This document shows positions 36,707-45,734 of a stretch of 64,000 nucleotides of DNA, in pieces. A model generated the notes under the pieces. It did not search any database. It was not told where the DNA came from and worked only from the letters and a program-made list of their open reading frames with translations. Positions within the stretch are counted from its first letter, which is position 1. Every line of letters begins with the position of its first letter. Source of the DNA: Catenovulum sediminis (GTDB taxonomy: Bacteria > Pseudomonadota > Gammaproteobacteria > Enterobacterales > Alteromonadaceae); assembly GCF_040270295.1 (NCBI RefSeq), contig NZ_JBELOE010000102.1; one strand, 5' to 3'. The position numbers were made by a program, and so were the translations under genes.

Positions 36707-36741
36707 ATGTCGTGTTTATTGCACTGCAATAAACACGACAT
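36707..36741. terminator. 16-bp perfect hairpin between convergent genes
   Basis: Arms 36707-36722 and 36726-36741 pair without mismatch over 16 bp around the triloop ACT. Lies between the isomerase and katG, which converge. Confidence 0.8.
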
Positions 36742-36754
36742 CGATAATGAACCA

Positions 36755-38965
36755 CTAAGCTAAATCAAACCTATCTGCGTTCATAACCTTGCTCCACGCG
36801 CACACAAAATCGTTGACAAATCGCGCTTGTGAATCATCACAAGCATACGACTCGGCTAATGCTCGAAGTTGAGAGTTAGAGCCAAAAACTAAATCAACAC
36901 GTGTGGCTGTCCACTTTAGTTCGCCATTTTTACGACATCGGCCCTCAAAGATTTCATCGTCGGTACCGCTGATATGCCATTGTGTCGACATATCTAATAA
37001 GTTAACGAAAAAATCATTGCTTAATACTTCAGGGCGTTTAGTAAACACACCATGTTGTGATTGCTCGGTATTGGCATTTAACACCCTTAATCCACCCACC
37101 AGTACCGTCATCTCTGGTGCGGTCAATTGCAATAACTGTGCACGGTCAATTAGCATGTGCTCTGCGCCAATACTGAATTTTTTCTTTTGAAAATTTCTAA
37201 AACCGTCAGCGATCGGTTCAAGTGGCTCAAAAGAAGCGACATCGGTTTGATCCTGTGTTGCATCAGCTCGTCCAGGTGTAAAGGGCACTTCGATTTTATA
37301 ACCTGCGTCACTCGCCGCCTTTTCGACAGCTGCACAACCAGCCAAAACAATCACATCTGCCAGTGAAACTGCTTTATTACCGGATTGCTGCTGATTAAAG
37401 TCACTTTGAATGCCCTCTAATACGTTTAATACCTTTTGCAATTGTTTAGGCTGATTCACTTGCCAGTCTTTTTGTGGCGCTAATCGAATACGCGCACCAT
37501 TGGCACCTCCTCGCATATCTGATCCGCGAAATGTTGATGCTGAAGCCCATGCAGTCGATACTAATTGCGCTATACTCAGTCCCGAAGATAAAACTTTGTT
37601 TTTAAGTAATGTGATATCTGCATCATGAATTAAATCATGCTCAACTGAGGGAAGCGGATCTTGCCAGATTAATTCTTCGTCGGGCACTTCCGGACCTAGA
37701 TAACGAGCAATCGGACCCATATCCCGATGTGTCAGTTTATACCATGCTTTGGCGAAAGCATCTGCTAATTCATCGGGGTTCTGGTGAAAATGACGTGAAA
37801 TCTTTTCGTACTCTGGATCTTCCCGCAATGCTAAATCTGTGGTTGCCATCATAGGCGCATGATGTTTTATCGGATCAAATGCATCCGGCACAGTTCCTTT
37901 GCCATCTTCGTTTTTCGGTTTCCATTGATGTGCCCCAGCCGGGCTTTTTGTAAGTTCCCACTCATAACCAAACAAGGTATCAAAAAAGCTGTTATCCCAT
38001 TTTGTCGGTGTTGGCGTCCAAGCGCCTTCTAAACCACTGGTGATCGTATCACCAGCATTACCTTTGCCCAGACTATTTAACCAACCAAAACCTTGAGCTT
38101 CTAACGGTGCACCTTCCGGTTCTGGGCCAACGTGCGCGGGATCGCCAGCACCGTGTGTTTTACCAAAGGTGTGTCCCCCTGCAATTAACGCGACGGTTTC
38201 ATAATCATCCATGGCCATACGCTTAAAAGTTTCGCGGATATCAACAGCTGCAGCGAGTGGATCCGGGTTAGCATTTGGACCTTCTGGGTTAACATAGATC
38301 AAACCCATTTGTACGGCCGCCAACGGGTTTTCTAAATCGCGCTCACCACTGTATCTCTCATCACCCAGCCAATCTTTTTCAGCGCCCCAATAAACGTCTT
38401 CTTCAGGTTCCCATATATCTTCACGGCCGCCGGCAAAACCAAAAGTTTTTAAACCCATGCTTTCAAGCGCTACATTACCGGCTAAAATCATCAGATCTGC
38501 CCAGGAAATTTTATCGCCGTATTTTTGTTTAAGCGGCCATAATAATCGCCGCGCTTTGTCTAAATTGCCATTATCCGGCCAACTGTTTAAGGGGGCAAAA
38601 CGCTGTGAGCCTGTGCCGGCGCCACCACGACCATCTCCAATTCTGTATGTACCCGCACTGTGCCAAGCCATACGGATAAAAAACGGCCCATAATGTCCAT
38701 AATCGGCAGGCCACCAGTCTTGGGAGTCTGTCATTAATTCTTCTAGATCTTTTTTTAAAGCGGCGTAATCCAGCTTATTAAACATTTCTGCATAGTTAAA
38801 CCCTTCAGGCATAGGACTAGACTTATCACTATGCTGATGCAAAATATTCAGATTGAGCTGGTTAGGCCACCAGTCTTGGTTAGCTGTGCCTTTGTCTCCA
38901 ACCTTGGTGCGTGAACCATGCATGACAGGGCATTTGCCTTCAGGTGCAGAATCGTTTCTACCCAT
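36755..38965 (-). CDS. katG: catalase-peroxidase
   Basis: Cytoplasmic haem catalase-peroxidase of 736 aa, removing hydrogen peroxide. The two-domain peroxidase layout is complete. Distal site Arg98-Trp101-His102 (FFIRMAWHSAGTYR), proximal haem ligand His265 (LIAGGHTFGKTHG), and residues for the Trp-Tyr-Met cross-link at Trp101, Tyr224 and Met250. The C-terminal inactive domain follows from about residue 430. Good Shine-Dalgarno AAAGGAG. Stands alone on the minus strand; it may protect against peroxide set off by algal defence or by the neighbouring molybdenum hydroxylase. Confidence 0.97.
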   Translation of the reverse strand: MGRNDSAPEGKCPVMHGSRTKVGDKGTANQDWWPNQLNLNILHQHSDKSSPMPEGFNYAEMFNKLDYAALKKDLEELMTDSQDWWPADYGHYGPFFIRMAWHSAGTYRIGDGRGGAGTGSQRFAPLNSWPDNGNLDKARRLLWPLKQKYGDKISWADLMILAGNVALESMGLKTFGFAGGREDIWEPEEDVYWGAEKDWLGDERYSGERDLENPLAAVQMGLIYVNPEGPNANPDPLAAAVDIRETFKRMAMDDYETVALIAGGHTFGKTHGAGDPAHVGPEPEGAPLEAQGFGWLNSLGKGNAGDTITSGLEGAWTPTPTKWDNSFFDTLFGYEWELTKSPAGAHQWKPKNEDGKGTVPDAFDPIKHHAPMMATTDLALREDPEYEKISRHFHQNPDELADAFAKAWYKLTHRDMGPIARYLGPEVPDEELIWQDPLPSVEHDLIHDADITLLKNKVLSSGLSIAQLVSTAWASASTFRGSDMRGGANGARIRLAPQKDWQVNQPKQLQKVLNVLEGIQSDFNQQQSGNKAVSLADVIVLAGCAAVEKAASDAGYKIEVPFTPGRADATQDQTDVASFEPLEPIADGFRNFQKKKFSIGAEHMLIDRAQLLQLTAPEMTVLVGGLRVLNANTEQSQHGVFTKRPEVLSNDFFVNLLDMSTQWHISGTDDEIFEGRCRKNGELKWTATRVDLVFGSNSQLRALAESYACDDSQARFVNDFVCAWSKVMNADRFDLA

Positions 38966-39611
38966 GACTTTCTCCTTTTATTAATATTAACCTATCTGGT
39001 TTTAAACGAAGTTCGTTTGGCTAAGGTTCACTACAAAGCTAAATTTCGATTTGCGGTGAAGCTATCATGCTAAGTTTTGCAGGGCTTAGCGGGATGTCAA
39101 ATTAGGTAGTATTGATATCTATCATTACTACCTAAAACGCCCCGTGAGGAGAGTTCTAGCCTTGTTAAGCGGCTTATTTTTGAATGAATTGCATATAATT
39201 TGGTTGAAATGTAGTCATAAAAAGGGGGCAATATTTAAGAATACTACCTAATTAGCTACGTGAAAGCAGTTGTAATGCCCAACATGCGTTAATTACTACC
39301 TATTTTGCCCCGTGAGCTTGAGAGTTAATATTCAATACTACCTAATTTGCTACGTGAGATTAGATTCAAACCGATTTTTACCGCTATTTGGCGCGACCAT
39401 TGATACAAAACTGTTAATGTTACATCGAAAAAGTGAAGTGTTGTTAAAGAAGTGGTGAACTTTAAGGTTTTTATATTCAAATCTAACGGTAGGGGCTTGT
39501 AAAAAGAGGGCTGATTAGATTTTGAAAAGAATACTACCTAATTAGCCCCGTCAGTGAGATTTTCAATGATGGAATTAGTTTGATGTTTAATTAACTAAAC
39601 ATTTGTCGACT
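38966..39611. repeat. spacer with five direct copies of a 24-bp repeat
   Basis: 646 bp without genes. Five same-strand copies of an about 24-bp unit, sharing ACTACCTA, an AT-rich centre and GC(C/T)(C/A)CGTGAG, start at 39125, 39241, 39293, 39335 and 39531; the last has a 4-bp insertion (CGTCAGTGAG). A sixth partial copy, AAATTAGGTAGTATT (39099-39113), is inverted. Spacing is irregular (116, 52, 42 and 196 bp), which argues against a CRISPR array. Confidence 0.8.
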
Positions 39612-41810
39612 TTAAACACTAAAAAACTGTTTCAGTGGTAGTTGGCGATACCTTTTACCCGTGGTGGCATAAATCGCATTACACACGCTTGGTGCCAGTG
39701 GCGGCAAGCCGGGTTCACCCACACCGCCCGGAGGTGCATCACTGTCTACTATATGAACCTCTATTTCCGGTGTTTCATGCATTCGCAACACAGGGTAATC
39801 GTGAAAGTTAGATTGCGTGACGCGTCCATTTTTAAAACTAATTTTATTATGTAGGGCGATAGAAAGTCCAAAAATCACCGCTCCTTCCATTTGCGCCTTC
39901 ACTCTATCAATGTTAACCACAGTGCCGACGTCAGCGCAGCAATACACTTTTTTAATTGTTAACTTATTCTCTATGACTTTTACGTGACTGATTATGGCAA
40001 TGTCACTGGCAAAGCTTCTATGTGCAGCCAATCCTAAACCTTCATCTGATGGCAGTGATTTTCGCGCTGTCCAATGCGCGTTTTTACAAACCTGATGGAT
40101 CACGTTTTGTAATCCTTGGTTTTCTTTTTTTCCTTCTAATATAGTTTGCCAGTGTTGCTGAATATCTATATTTAGTTTTTCAGCGACTTCATCCATAAAA
40201 CAGCCTGTTGAGAAGCCATGTTGAATATTAGCAACTGAGCGTAACCAGCCAATACGAGTTTGAGCGGGTCGGGCAACCGATTCAGTTTTCATGGACGGAA
40301 TATTAAAATTTTTACGAATAATGTCGCGCATTTCAAAACCTTGCGCATGCTCTTTTTTAATGTTCCACAGTGATTGAATGGGTGTAAAACAAGATTTTGT
40401 TTGCCAATCAAATAAACCTTTTTCCGTGCTGAGTTTTGCGTGGTGTAATTGCACACTGGAGGTGTGGTAATAATCATTTTGAATATCATCTTCACGATCC
40501 CAAACAACTTTAACGGGGCGCTGTGCTTTTTGTGCCAGTAGAACCGCTTCAACGGTAAAGTCGATTTGAGCTTTGCGACCAAATGCACCGCCTAATAATG
40601 TTACGTTAACTTTTACTTTGGAAACGTCTATTGCTAAAACTTGTGACACTTTGCGCTGAACCGCTTGTGGTGCTTGAACACAAGACCAAATTTCAACTGA
40701 ACCATCCGTGTGAAACATCGCGGTTGCGGCAGGCGGTTCCATTGGAGCATGTGCAATATAAGGGAGGGTATAAATTGCTTCATGTGTAAATAGGTCTGCT
40801 GGCGTAGTTTGTTCTGTTTTTACAAGTGATACCTGTTTACTATCATCGTGTTTGATTTGATTTTGTTTTTCCAATAAGGTTTTTTCAGAATCATAATCAT
40901 CATATTCAGTTGATTGCCATTTAACGTCTAATGCTTTAACGCCTTTCATTGCGGCCCAAGTGTTTTTGGCGAGCACGGCGACGCTGGCGACTGGGTTAAA
41001 ATGAGCCGGCAAGGGTTGACCTTCAATTTCAATTATTTGCTCGACACCCGTAATTTGTGTGGCCGCATGCGCATTAAAAGAAGCAATTTTTCCACTCATG
41101 ACGGGGCATCGTTTTAAGCAGGCATACAGCATGTTTGGCAAGTGGATATCTTGCCCATAAACAGACGAGCCATTAACAAAATGTTCCATATCAAGGGACA
41201 TCAGGCCCTTGCCAATGTATTTAAATTCGTCTTTGTTTTTGAGTTTAATCACCTGAGTATCGGGTACGCTTTGCTTTGCAGCCAGCTGTGCCAGTTCACC
41301 GTATGATAAAGATTGACCGGAACTGTGTGTAACTTTATGGTTGAGTGCAATACATTCTTCAATTGGAACTTGCCATACCTGAGCTGCCGCTTGCTGCAAC
41401 ATAAACTTCGCCGACGCGCCAAGCACGCGTAATGGTTGATAGAAAGAGCGGATTGATTTTGATCCATCGGTATTTTGATTACCGTATTTTTTATCGCCAA
41501 CAGCTTGTGTTACTTGAACATATTGCCAGTCTGCTTCTAGTTCATCGGCAATAATCTGTGCAATGCTGGTTCGGATACCTTGTCCCATTTCAGAGCGATG
41601 ACAGGTTAGAACGACTTGGTTATTTTTATCTATACTGACAAATAAATTAAGCGCTTGTTTCGTTTTTTGGGAGGGCTCGCTGGCGTTCGCAGAAAAACCG
41701 ATATTACATTGCAGCGTAAAACAGGCTAGCGTTGCCCCTGTGCCTTTTAAAAATTTGCGTCGACTGATGTTTTGTATATTAACAGGGTAATTGTGATTAG
41801 TTTGCATCAT
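39612..41810 (-). CDS. molybdopterin-binding subunit of an aldehyde/isoquinoline oxidoreductase
   Basis: Large molybdenum subunit of the xanthine oxidase family, resembling IorB-type isoquinoline 1-oxidoreductase and periplasmic aldehyde dehydrogenases. A Tat signal is seen near residue 17-30 (SRRKFLKGTGATLA). Family motifs: SEMGQGIRTSIAQIIADELEADW, APMEPPAATA, LGGAFGRKA and, at the C-terminus, GVGEPGLPPLAPSVCNAI with the catalytic Glu. Start taken at 41810, with AAGGA 5 nt upstream; it overlaps the end of the 2Fe-2S subunit gene. There is no FAD subunit, so electrons probably pass to a cytochrome. Last gene of a four-gene operon. Confidence 0.9.
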   Translation of the reverse strand: MMQTNHNYPVNIQNISRRKFLKGTGATLACFTLQCNIGFSANASEPSQKTKQALNLFVSIDKNNQVVLTCHRSEMGQGIRTSIAQIIADELEADWQYVQVTQAVGDKKYGNQNTDGSKSIRSFYQPLRVLGASAKFMLQQAAAQVWQVPIEECIALNHKVTHSSGQSLSYGELAQLAAKQSVPDTQVIKLKNKDEFKYIGKGLMSLDMEHFVNGSSVYGQDIHLPNMLYACLKRCPVMSGKIASFNAHAATQITGVEQIIEIEGQPLPAHFNPVASVAVLAKNTWAAMKGVKALDVKWQSTEYDDYDSEKTLLEKQNQIKHDDSKQVSLVKTEQTTPADLFTHEAIYTLPYIAHAPMEPPAATAMFHTDGSVEIWSCVQAPQAVQRKVSQVLAIDVSKVKVNVTLLGGAFGRKAQIDFTVEAVLLAQKAQRPVKVVWDREDDIQNDYYHTSSVQLHHAKLSTEKGLFDWQTKSCFTPIQSLWNIKKEHAQGFEMRDIIRKNFNIPSMKTESVARPAQTRIGWLRSVANIQHGFSTGCFMDEVAEKLNIDIQQHWQTILEGKKENQGLQNVIHQVCKNAHWTARKSLPSDEGLGLAAHRSFASDIAIISHVKVIENKLTIKKVYCCADVGTVVNIDRVKAQMEGAVIFGLSIALHNKISFKNGRVTQSNFHDYPVLRMHETPEIEVHIVDSDAPPGGVGEPGLPPLAPSVCNAIYATTGKRYRQLPLKQFFSV

Positions 41811-42285
41811 TCGCATCCTTTGAGTCGATAACATAGGCGAGCGCTTTTTCGATTCGAGGATAGGTTCCGCAACGACAAATATTGCCTGTCATACTGCTTT
41901 TTATTTGTTGTTTATTGACATTAGGTGTGTTTTTTACAAATGCGACCGCTGACATAATTTGACCAGATTGACAATAACCACATTGAGGTACGTTAAAGTC
42001 TCGCCATGCTTGTTTTATCGGAATTGCGTGTTTTTGATATTCTGCAATTTTATCCACTTTTTCTATTGTAACGATCTCGCTCGAACCAACGGTAGAAATG
42101 GGTAAACTACAGGAGCGCACGGCCTGACCGTTGAATAATACCGTGCAGGCACCGCACAAGCCTTTACCACAGCCAAATTTGGTCCCTGTCATTTTGAGTA
42201 AATCTCGCAATACCCACAGTACAGGCATATCCGAGTCTGTTTCAATAGAATGATGTTGTTGATTAACTTTTATATTAAATTTCAT
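41797..42285 (-). CDS. 2Fe-2S subunit of the molybdenum oxidoreductase
   Basis: Iron-sulfur subunit, 162 aa, of the IorA/CoxS type. N-terminal plant-type 2Fe-2S ligands GCGKGLCGACTVLFNG, and the C-terminal four-helix 2Fe-2S domain with CGYCQSGQIM and NICRCGTYPRI. Both clusters are complete. It starts one base after the MocA stop and overlaps the large-subunit gene. No Tat signal of its own; such subunits are exported with their Tat-bearing partner. Confidence 0.95.
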   Translation of the reverse strand: MKFNIKVNQQHHSIETDSDMPVLWVLRDLLKMTGTKFGCGKGLCGACTVLFNGQAVRSCSLPISTVGSSEIVTIEKVDKIAEYQKHAIPIKQAWRDFNVPQCGYCQSGQIMSAVAFVKNTPNVNKQQIKSSMTGNICRCGTYPRIEKALAYVIDSKDANDAN

Positions 42286-42286
42286 A

Positions 42287-42952
42287 TTATGACTCTATGT
42301 GAAAGTTTATTGCTTGCATTGCTTTCAACTGGGCTTGGGTATCAATGTCATATGCAGCGTTGGGAAGTGCTACTTTTTGATAATGGGCTTGATTTTTGAT
42401 GAGTTTAAGTGCGCCTTGGTCACCTTTTAGTTCGAGCAGTTGTGGCCAATACCGCTCTGGAATGATAGCCGGACTGCCAATCTGGTTTTGATATTCACTG
42501 CAACAGATTTGTGTTGGAGATGTTTGATATTGATCTATCAGTTTTTGTAAGTCGCTGGCTTGTAAACAAGGTAAATCCAATGGCACAAAAAGTAGCGCAG
42601 ATTGTGAGTCTTCTTGATTGTTGCGCTTAATCAAATTGCGCACGGTCGTGACTGCACACTGAATAGAACTCGACAGGCCGCTTTGCCAACTGTTGTTGTT
42701 TACACAGGTAATATGCTGTTTATATTCCGCTTTAATTGCGTTTTTAATTAACTGTTGTTGATAACCTAAAATTAAAACGATTGGCGTTGCCAACGAGCTG
42801 AACTTTTGCAATTGTACGTTAATGAGCTGCGTGTCCGTTGACGTCAATTTGTGTTCGGTATTTACTTTAGCATCTACATATATCGGCGCAAGCTGCTTAA
42901 TATCGCCAAATCTAGCACCTTGTCCTGCTGCTAATAACACAAGATATATCAT
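42287..42952 (-). CDS. mocA: molybdenum cofactor nucleotidyltransferase, MocA-like
   Basis: NTP-transferase of 221 aa with LVLLAAGQGARFGDIKQL, the MobA/MocA nucleotide loop, LFVPLDLPCL metal Asp, and IGSPAIIPERYW. MocA adds CMP to molybdopterin for xanthine-oxidase-family enzymes. Its ATG overlaps the XdhC TGA as ATGA, so the maturation factors are translationally coupled. Together the operon supplies enzyme subunits and their dedicated cofactor maturation. Confidence 0.88.
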   Translation of the reverse strand: MIYLVLLAAGQGARFGDIKQLAPIYVDAKVNTEHKLTSTDTQLINVQLQKFSSLATPIVLILGYQQQLIKNAIKAEYKQHITCVNNNSWQSGLSSSIQCAVTTVRNLIKRNNQEDSQSALLFVPLDLPCLQASDLQKLIDQYQTSPTQICCSEYQNQIGSPAIIPERYWPQLLELKGDQGALKLIKNQAHYQKVALPNAAYDIDTQAQLKAMQAINFHIES

Positions 42953-43989
42953 TTTGAATATCCATTTTTTAAGGCAGCTTGTTGTGCCAATTGTTGCTTC
43001 GGTATTCTCGGACGTTTAAGTGTAACCTTATGCTTGTTATTAATTGCAGCTTGAATTTCCGCAAGGCATGAAAGGGCAATCTCTTCGGGCAATTCTGAAC
43101 CGATATCCAAACCAATCGGACCATATAAAGGTAAATTTAGTTTCTCAGGCAATAAGTCGATGACTTTTTCTTGCCTATGTACTGGGCCTAACATGCCAAT
43201 GTAACGCGCTTTTGATTTTTGCATAAATGTCAGTGCACTGGCGTCAAATTTAAGATTATGTCCCATGATAATAGCAACATCTGCAGATTGACGAATAAAA
43301 CTCAAAGACACTTCAGTTTCACGATTTAACGGCGTTCTTATCAAATCGATATCTTGCGGAAAATGTTTAAAGCCAAATTGGTTTTTACGGTCGTCCAATA
43401 AGCTGACATGCCAACCTAATAACTGCGCCATTTTTACCATAGGCACCGCATCTAATCCTGCACCAAAAATAGCTAAGTGGGTACGGGCTTTGAATGCAAA
43501 AATTTGTATTTTGTTGTCTATAGATTTGAGGTTATGCAGATCATGATTATTGGTTGGTAAACATTCGTTGACTTCATTTGGACTCAATTTAACGGCGTAT
43601 ACTGCAGATTTATTTTGATTTAATTGATTTAATAAGCAGGGTAAATTGTGATGGTTATTTTGATTTGTTAAAGGCTGAATTAAAACACTGATACTGCCGC
43701 CACAGCCTAATAATTTAATCGCAGAATGTTCGTCCTGATCTTGAGTATCGTAATGTAGCATTTTGCTTTTATTAAAAAAAATACATTTTTGCGCCTGTAA
43801 AACGATATCTGCTTCGAGACAACCTCCGCTAAGCATACCCAAACTTTGCCCTTGTTCACTAATTAGCATCACCGCCCCTTCTTTTCGATAAGAAGAGCCG
43901 GTAATACCAACTATGCTGGCAAGTGCCCAAAGCTGCTGGTTTTTTTGGGCGGACCATTGTTTGAGTATACAGTGAATATGATGATTCAT
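42949..43989 (-). CDS. XdhC/CoxI-family molybdenum cofactor insertion protein
   Basis: XdhC-family chaperone, 346 aa. N-terminal XdhC/CoxI domain has VGITGSSYRKEGAVMLI and MLSGGCLEADI; the C-terminal Rossmann-like domain has LAIFGAGLDAVPMVKMAQLLGWHVSLLDDR and YIGMLGP. XdhC proteins bind and protect molybdenum cofactor and help its sulfuration and insertion into xanthine-oxidase-type enzymes. First gene of the four-gene operon, 50 bp after the sulfatase gene on the same strand, separated by a hairpin. Confidence 0.9.
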   Translation of the reverse strand: MNHHIHCILKQWSAQKNQQLWALASIVGITGSSYRKEGAVMLISEQGQSLGMLSGGCLEADIVLQAQKCIFFNKSKMLHYDTQDQDEHSAIKLLGCGGSISVLIQPLTNQNNHHNLPCLLNQLNQNKSAVYAVKLSPNEVNECLPTNNHDLHNLKSIDNKIQIFAFKARTHLAIFGAGLDAVPMVKMAQLLGWHVSLLDDRKNQFGFKHFPQDIDLIRTPLNRETEVSLSFIRQSADVAIIMGHNLKFDASALTFMQKSKARYIGMLGPVHRQEKVIDLLPEKLNLPLYGPIGLDIGSELPEEIALSCLAEIQAAINNKHKVTLKRPRIPKQQLAQQAALKNGYSK

Positions 43990-44001
43990 TGTTTTATCCT
44001 A

Positions 44002-44035
44002 AGCGATAAAAGCACAGGCGCGAGCTTTTATCGCT
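44002..44035 (-). terminator. 12-bp hairpin between sulfatase and xdhC
   Basis: AGCGATAAAAGC (44002-44013) and GCTTTTATCGCT (44024-44035) form a perfect 12-bp stem with a 10-nt loop. It probably ends or attenuates the sulfatase transcript; the T-run is poor. Confidence 0.6.
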
Positions 44036-44041
44036 AATCGT

Positions 44042-45490
44042 TTAGTTTACGGAAAGTTCGTTGTTACGGCTTTTGGCATCCAGTTTTCCCCAACGGTATT
44101 TATCCATTCGCTCAATGTCATAATTTTCGAATTTTCTCTGCAATAACCATCTGGGGCGTTCAAGTGTCGATTCCCAAGCAAACAATTGTTTAAACATGCT
44201 TTTCACTTTTTCAGGATACTGAGCCGCTAGGTTATTAACTTCTTTAATATCATTGGGGACATAATAAAGTTCAGCGGGTCTGTCAGGGAAGCGAATTAAC
44301 TTCCAATCACCGACACGAATGGTTGCACGGACATCTTTTTTCCAGTACATAATCTCATGTGGACGATTTGCATTTTCACCTGTCACATAAGGGATTAAAT
44401 TGACCCCGTCGACTGCTTTTAACTTGGTGGTATCACCGCCACCTGCTGCATAGAATGTCGGTAATAAATCCAGTGTCATCACTGGATATTGGTAAGTGGT
44501 ATTGGCTTTAAATTTTGCCGGCCATTTAACAATAAAAGGCACACGCAGGCCGCCTTCAAGGTGGTTTGACTTTGTTCCACTGTAGGGCGCATTATCTGAA
44601 GCATTTTTGTCCGTCGGGCCACCATTGTCGTTAGAGAAAACAACGATCGTATTATCCTCAATGCCCAATTCTTTTAGCTTATCCATAATTAAACCAGATG
44701 CCCGATCGAGGGCGAGTGTCATCGCAGCTACGATTTTCCGATCTCCTGTTAGCTCTGGAAATTGTGCTAAATCTTCTTCGGTTGCCTCCATTGGGGTATG
44801 CACGGCATTAAAAGAAACAAAGGCAAAAAATGGTTGTCCTTTTTTTGTTTTCCGTTCAATAAAATCAACTGCATCTTCTGCAAGTACATCCGTTAAATAA
44901 CCTTCATGCTCCTTATAATGTCCAAAACCACGTTCGAGATAATTTAAATCATCATGCGGTTTATTTTTTTCGGTATATGGGAAAAAACTACGTGCACCGC
45001 CACGAAACCCATAAAATTCGTCGAATCCATTTTTTGTTGGATGAAACTTATCTGCACCCCCTAAATGCCATTTGCCGTAATAAGCAGTGGCATAGCCTAA
45101 TTGTTGTAAGTATTCACCCATGGTGATTTCTTCAACGGGCACACCCATTTCGTTACCATCTTTGGCTGAATTTTTACTCATATATCCCGGGACATTGTTT
45201 TCTTCAAAACCAAATTTTTGCTGATATTTTCCAGTGATAATACCGGCTCTGGAAGGACCACAAGTCGGGTCAGTCACATATGCTTGTGAAAACAAAACAC
45301 CTTGCTGCGCAAGTTTATCTAAATTCGGTGTTTTCATGATTTTACTGCCATGAAAACCAAAGTCTGCATAGCCCGCATCATCTGCAAATAAAAATACAAT
45401 ATTTGGTTGCTGATTTTTTTGCGCGATTGCAAAACTCGTTGGCAAACACAAGAGTAACGTGCTAAATATCGCTAATTTAAAAAATTTCAT
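44042..45490 (-). CDS. S1-family (formylglycine) sulfatase
   Basis: Exported sulfatase, 482 aa, removing sulfate esters from a polysaccharide. Signal peptide ends FAIAQ. Metal-binding NIVFLFADDAGYADFG (Asp37, Asp38), the formylglycine site Cys77-Gly-Pro-Ser-Arg81 (TCGPSRAGIITGKY) and GKWHLGG are intact; FSNDNGGPT gives the later metal Asp-Asn pair. Cys-type sulfatases need a formylglycine-generating enzyme, which is not in this window. The promoter region shared with glpD has an 11-bp-arm dyad of the AAACAT-N3-ATGTTT type. Position at the head of a galactan-directed block suggests a carrageenan-type sulfate as target. Confidence 0.92.
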   Translation of the reverse strand: MKFFKLAIFSTLLLCLPTSFAIAQKNQQPNIVFLFADDAGYADFGFHGSKIMKTPNLDKLAQQGVLFSQAYVTDPTCGPSRAGIITGKYQQKFGFEENNVPGYMSKNSAKDGNEMGVPVEEITMGEYLQQLGYATAYYGKWHLGGADKFHPTKNGFDEFYGFRGGARSFFPYTEKNKPHDDLNYLERGFGHYKEHEGYLTDVLAEDAVDFIERKTKKGQPFFAFVSFNAVHTPMEATEEDLAQFPELTGDRKIVAAMTLALDRASGLIMDKLKELGIEDNTIVVFSNDNGGPTDKNASDNAPYSGTKSNHLEGGLRVPFIVKWPAKFKANTTYQYPVMTLDLLPTFYAAGGGDTTKLKAVDGVNLIPYVTGENANRPHEIMYWKKDVRATIRVGDWKLIRFPDRPAELYYVPNDIKEVNNLAAQYPEKVKSMFKQLFAWESTLERPRWLLQRKFENYDIERMDKYRWGKLDAKSRNNELSVN

Positions 45491-45536
45491 CTTTTAATAA
45501 CTCACCCAGATTTACATTCGATATACGTGTTAATGA

Positions 45537-45561
45537 TAAATAAACATCATATGTTTATTTA
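45537..45561. promoter_or_regulatory. operator 1 of the AAACAT-N3-ATGTTT regulon (sulfatase/glpD)
   Basis: Perfect inverted repeat with 11-bp arms TAAATAAACAT and ATGTTTATTTA around CAT. Located in the divergent promoter region of the sulfatase and glpD. The best of seven sites carrying the same core. Confidence 0.8.
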
Positions 45562-45734
45562 TGTAGAATTAAATCACAGGTTTTTTAATTAATCAATGTG
45601 TTATTTTGTTTATCATATTGTAAATAAATATCACTTTAAAAAACGATTGCTGTGTTCATCCAGTAAATAAGCCGAATTTTAAATACAGGTCAGTGCTATG
45701 CTTTACATTAAAGGTACGTAAAAGGCTGGCATAT

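Noticed and set aside
39125..39558. Possible CRISPR array
   Set aside because: Repeat units are 24 bp but gaps vary from about 18 to 170 bp, units are degenerate and no cas gene is present.
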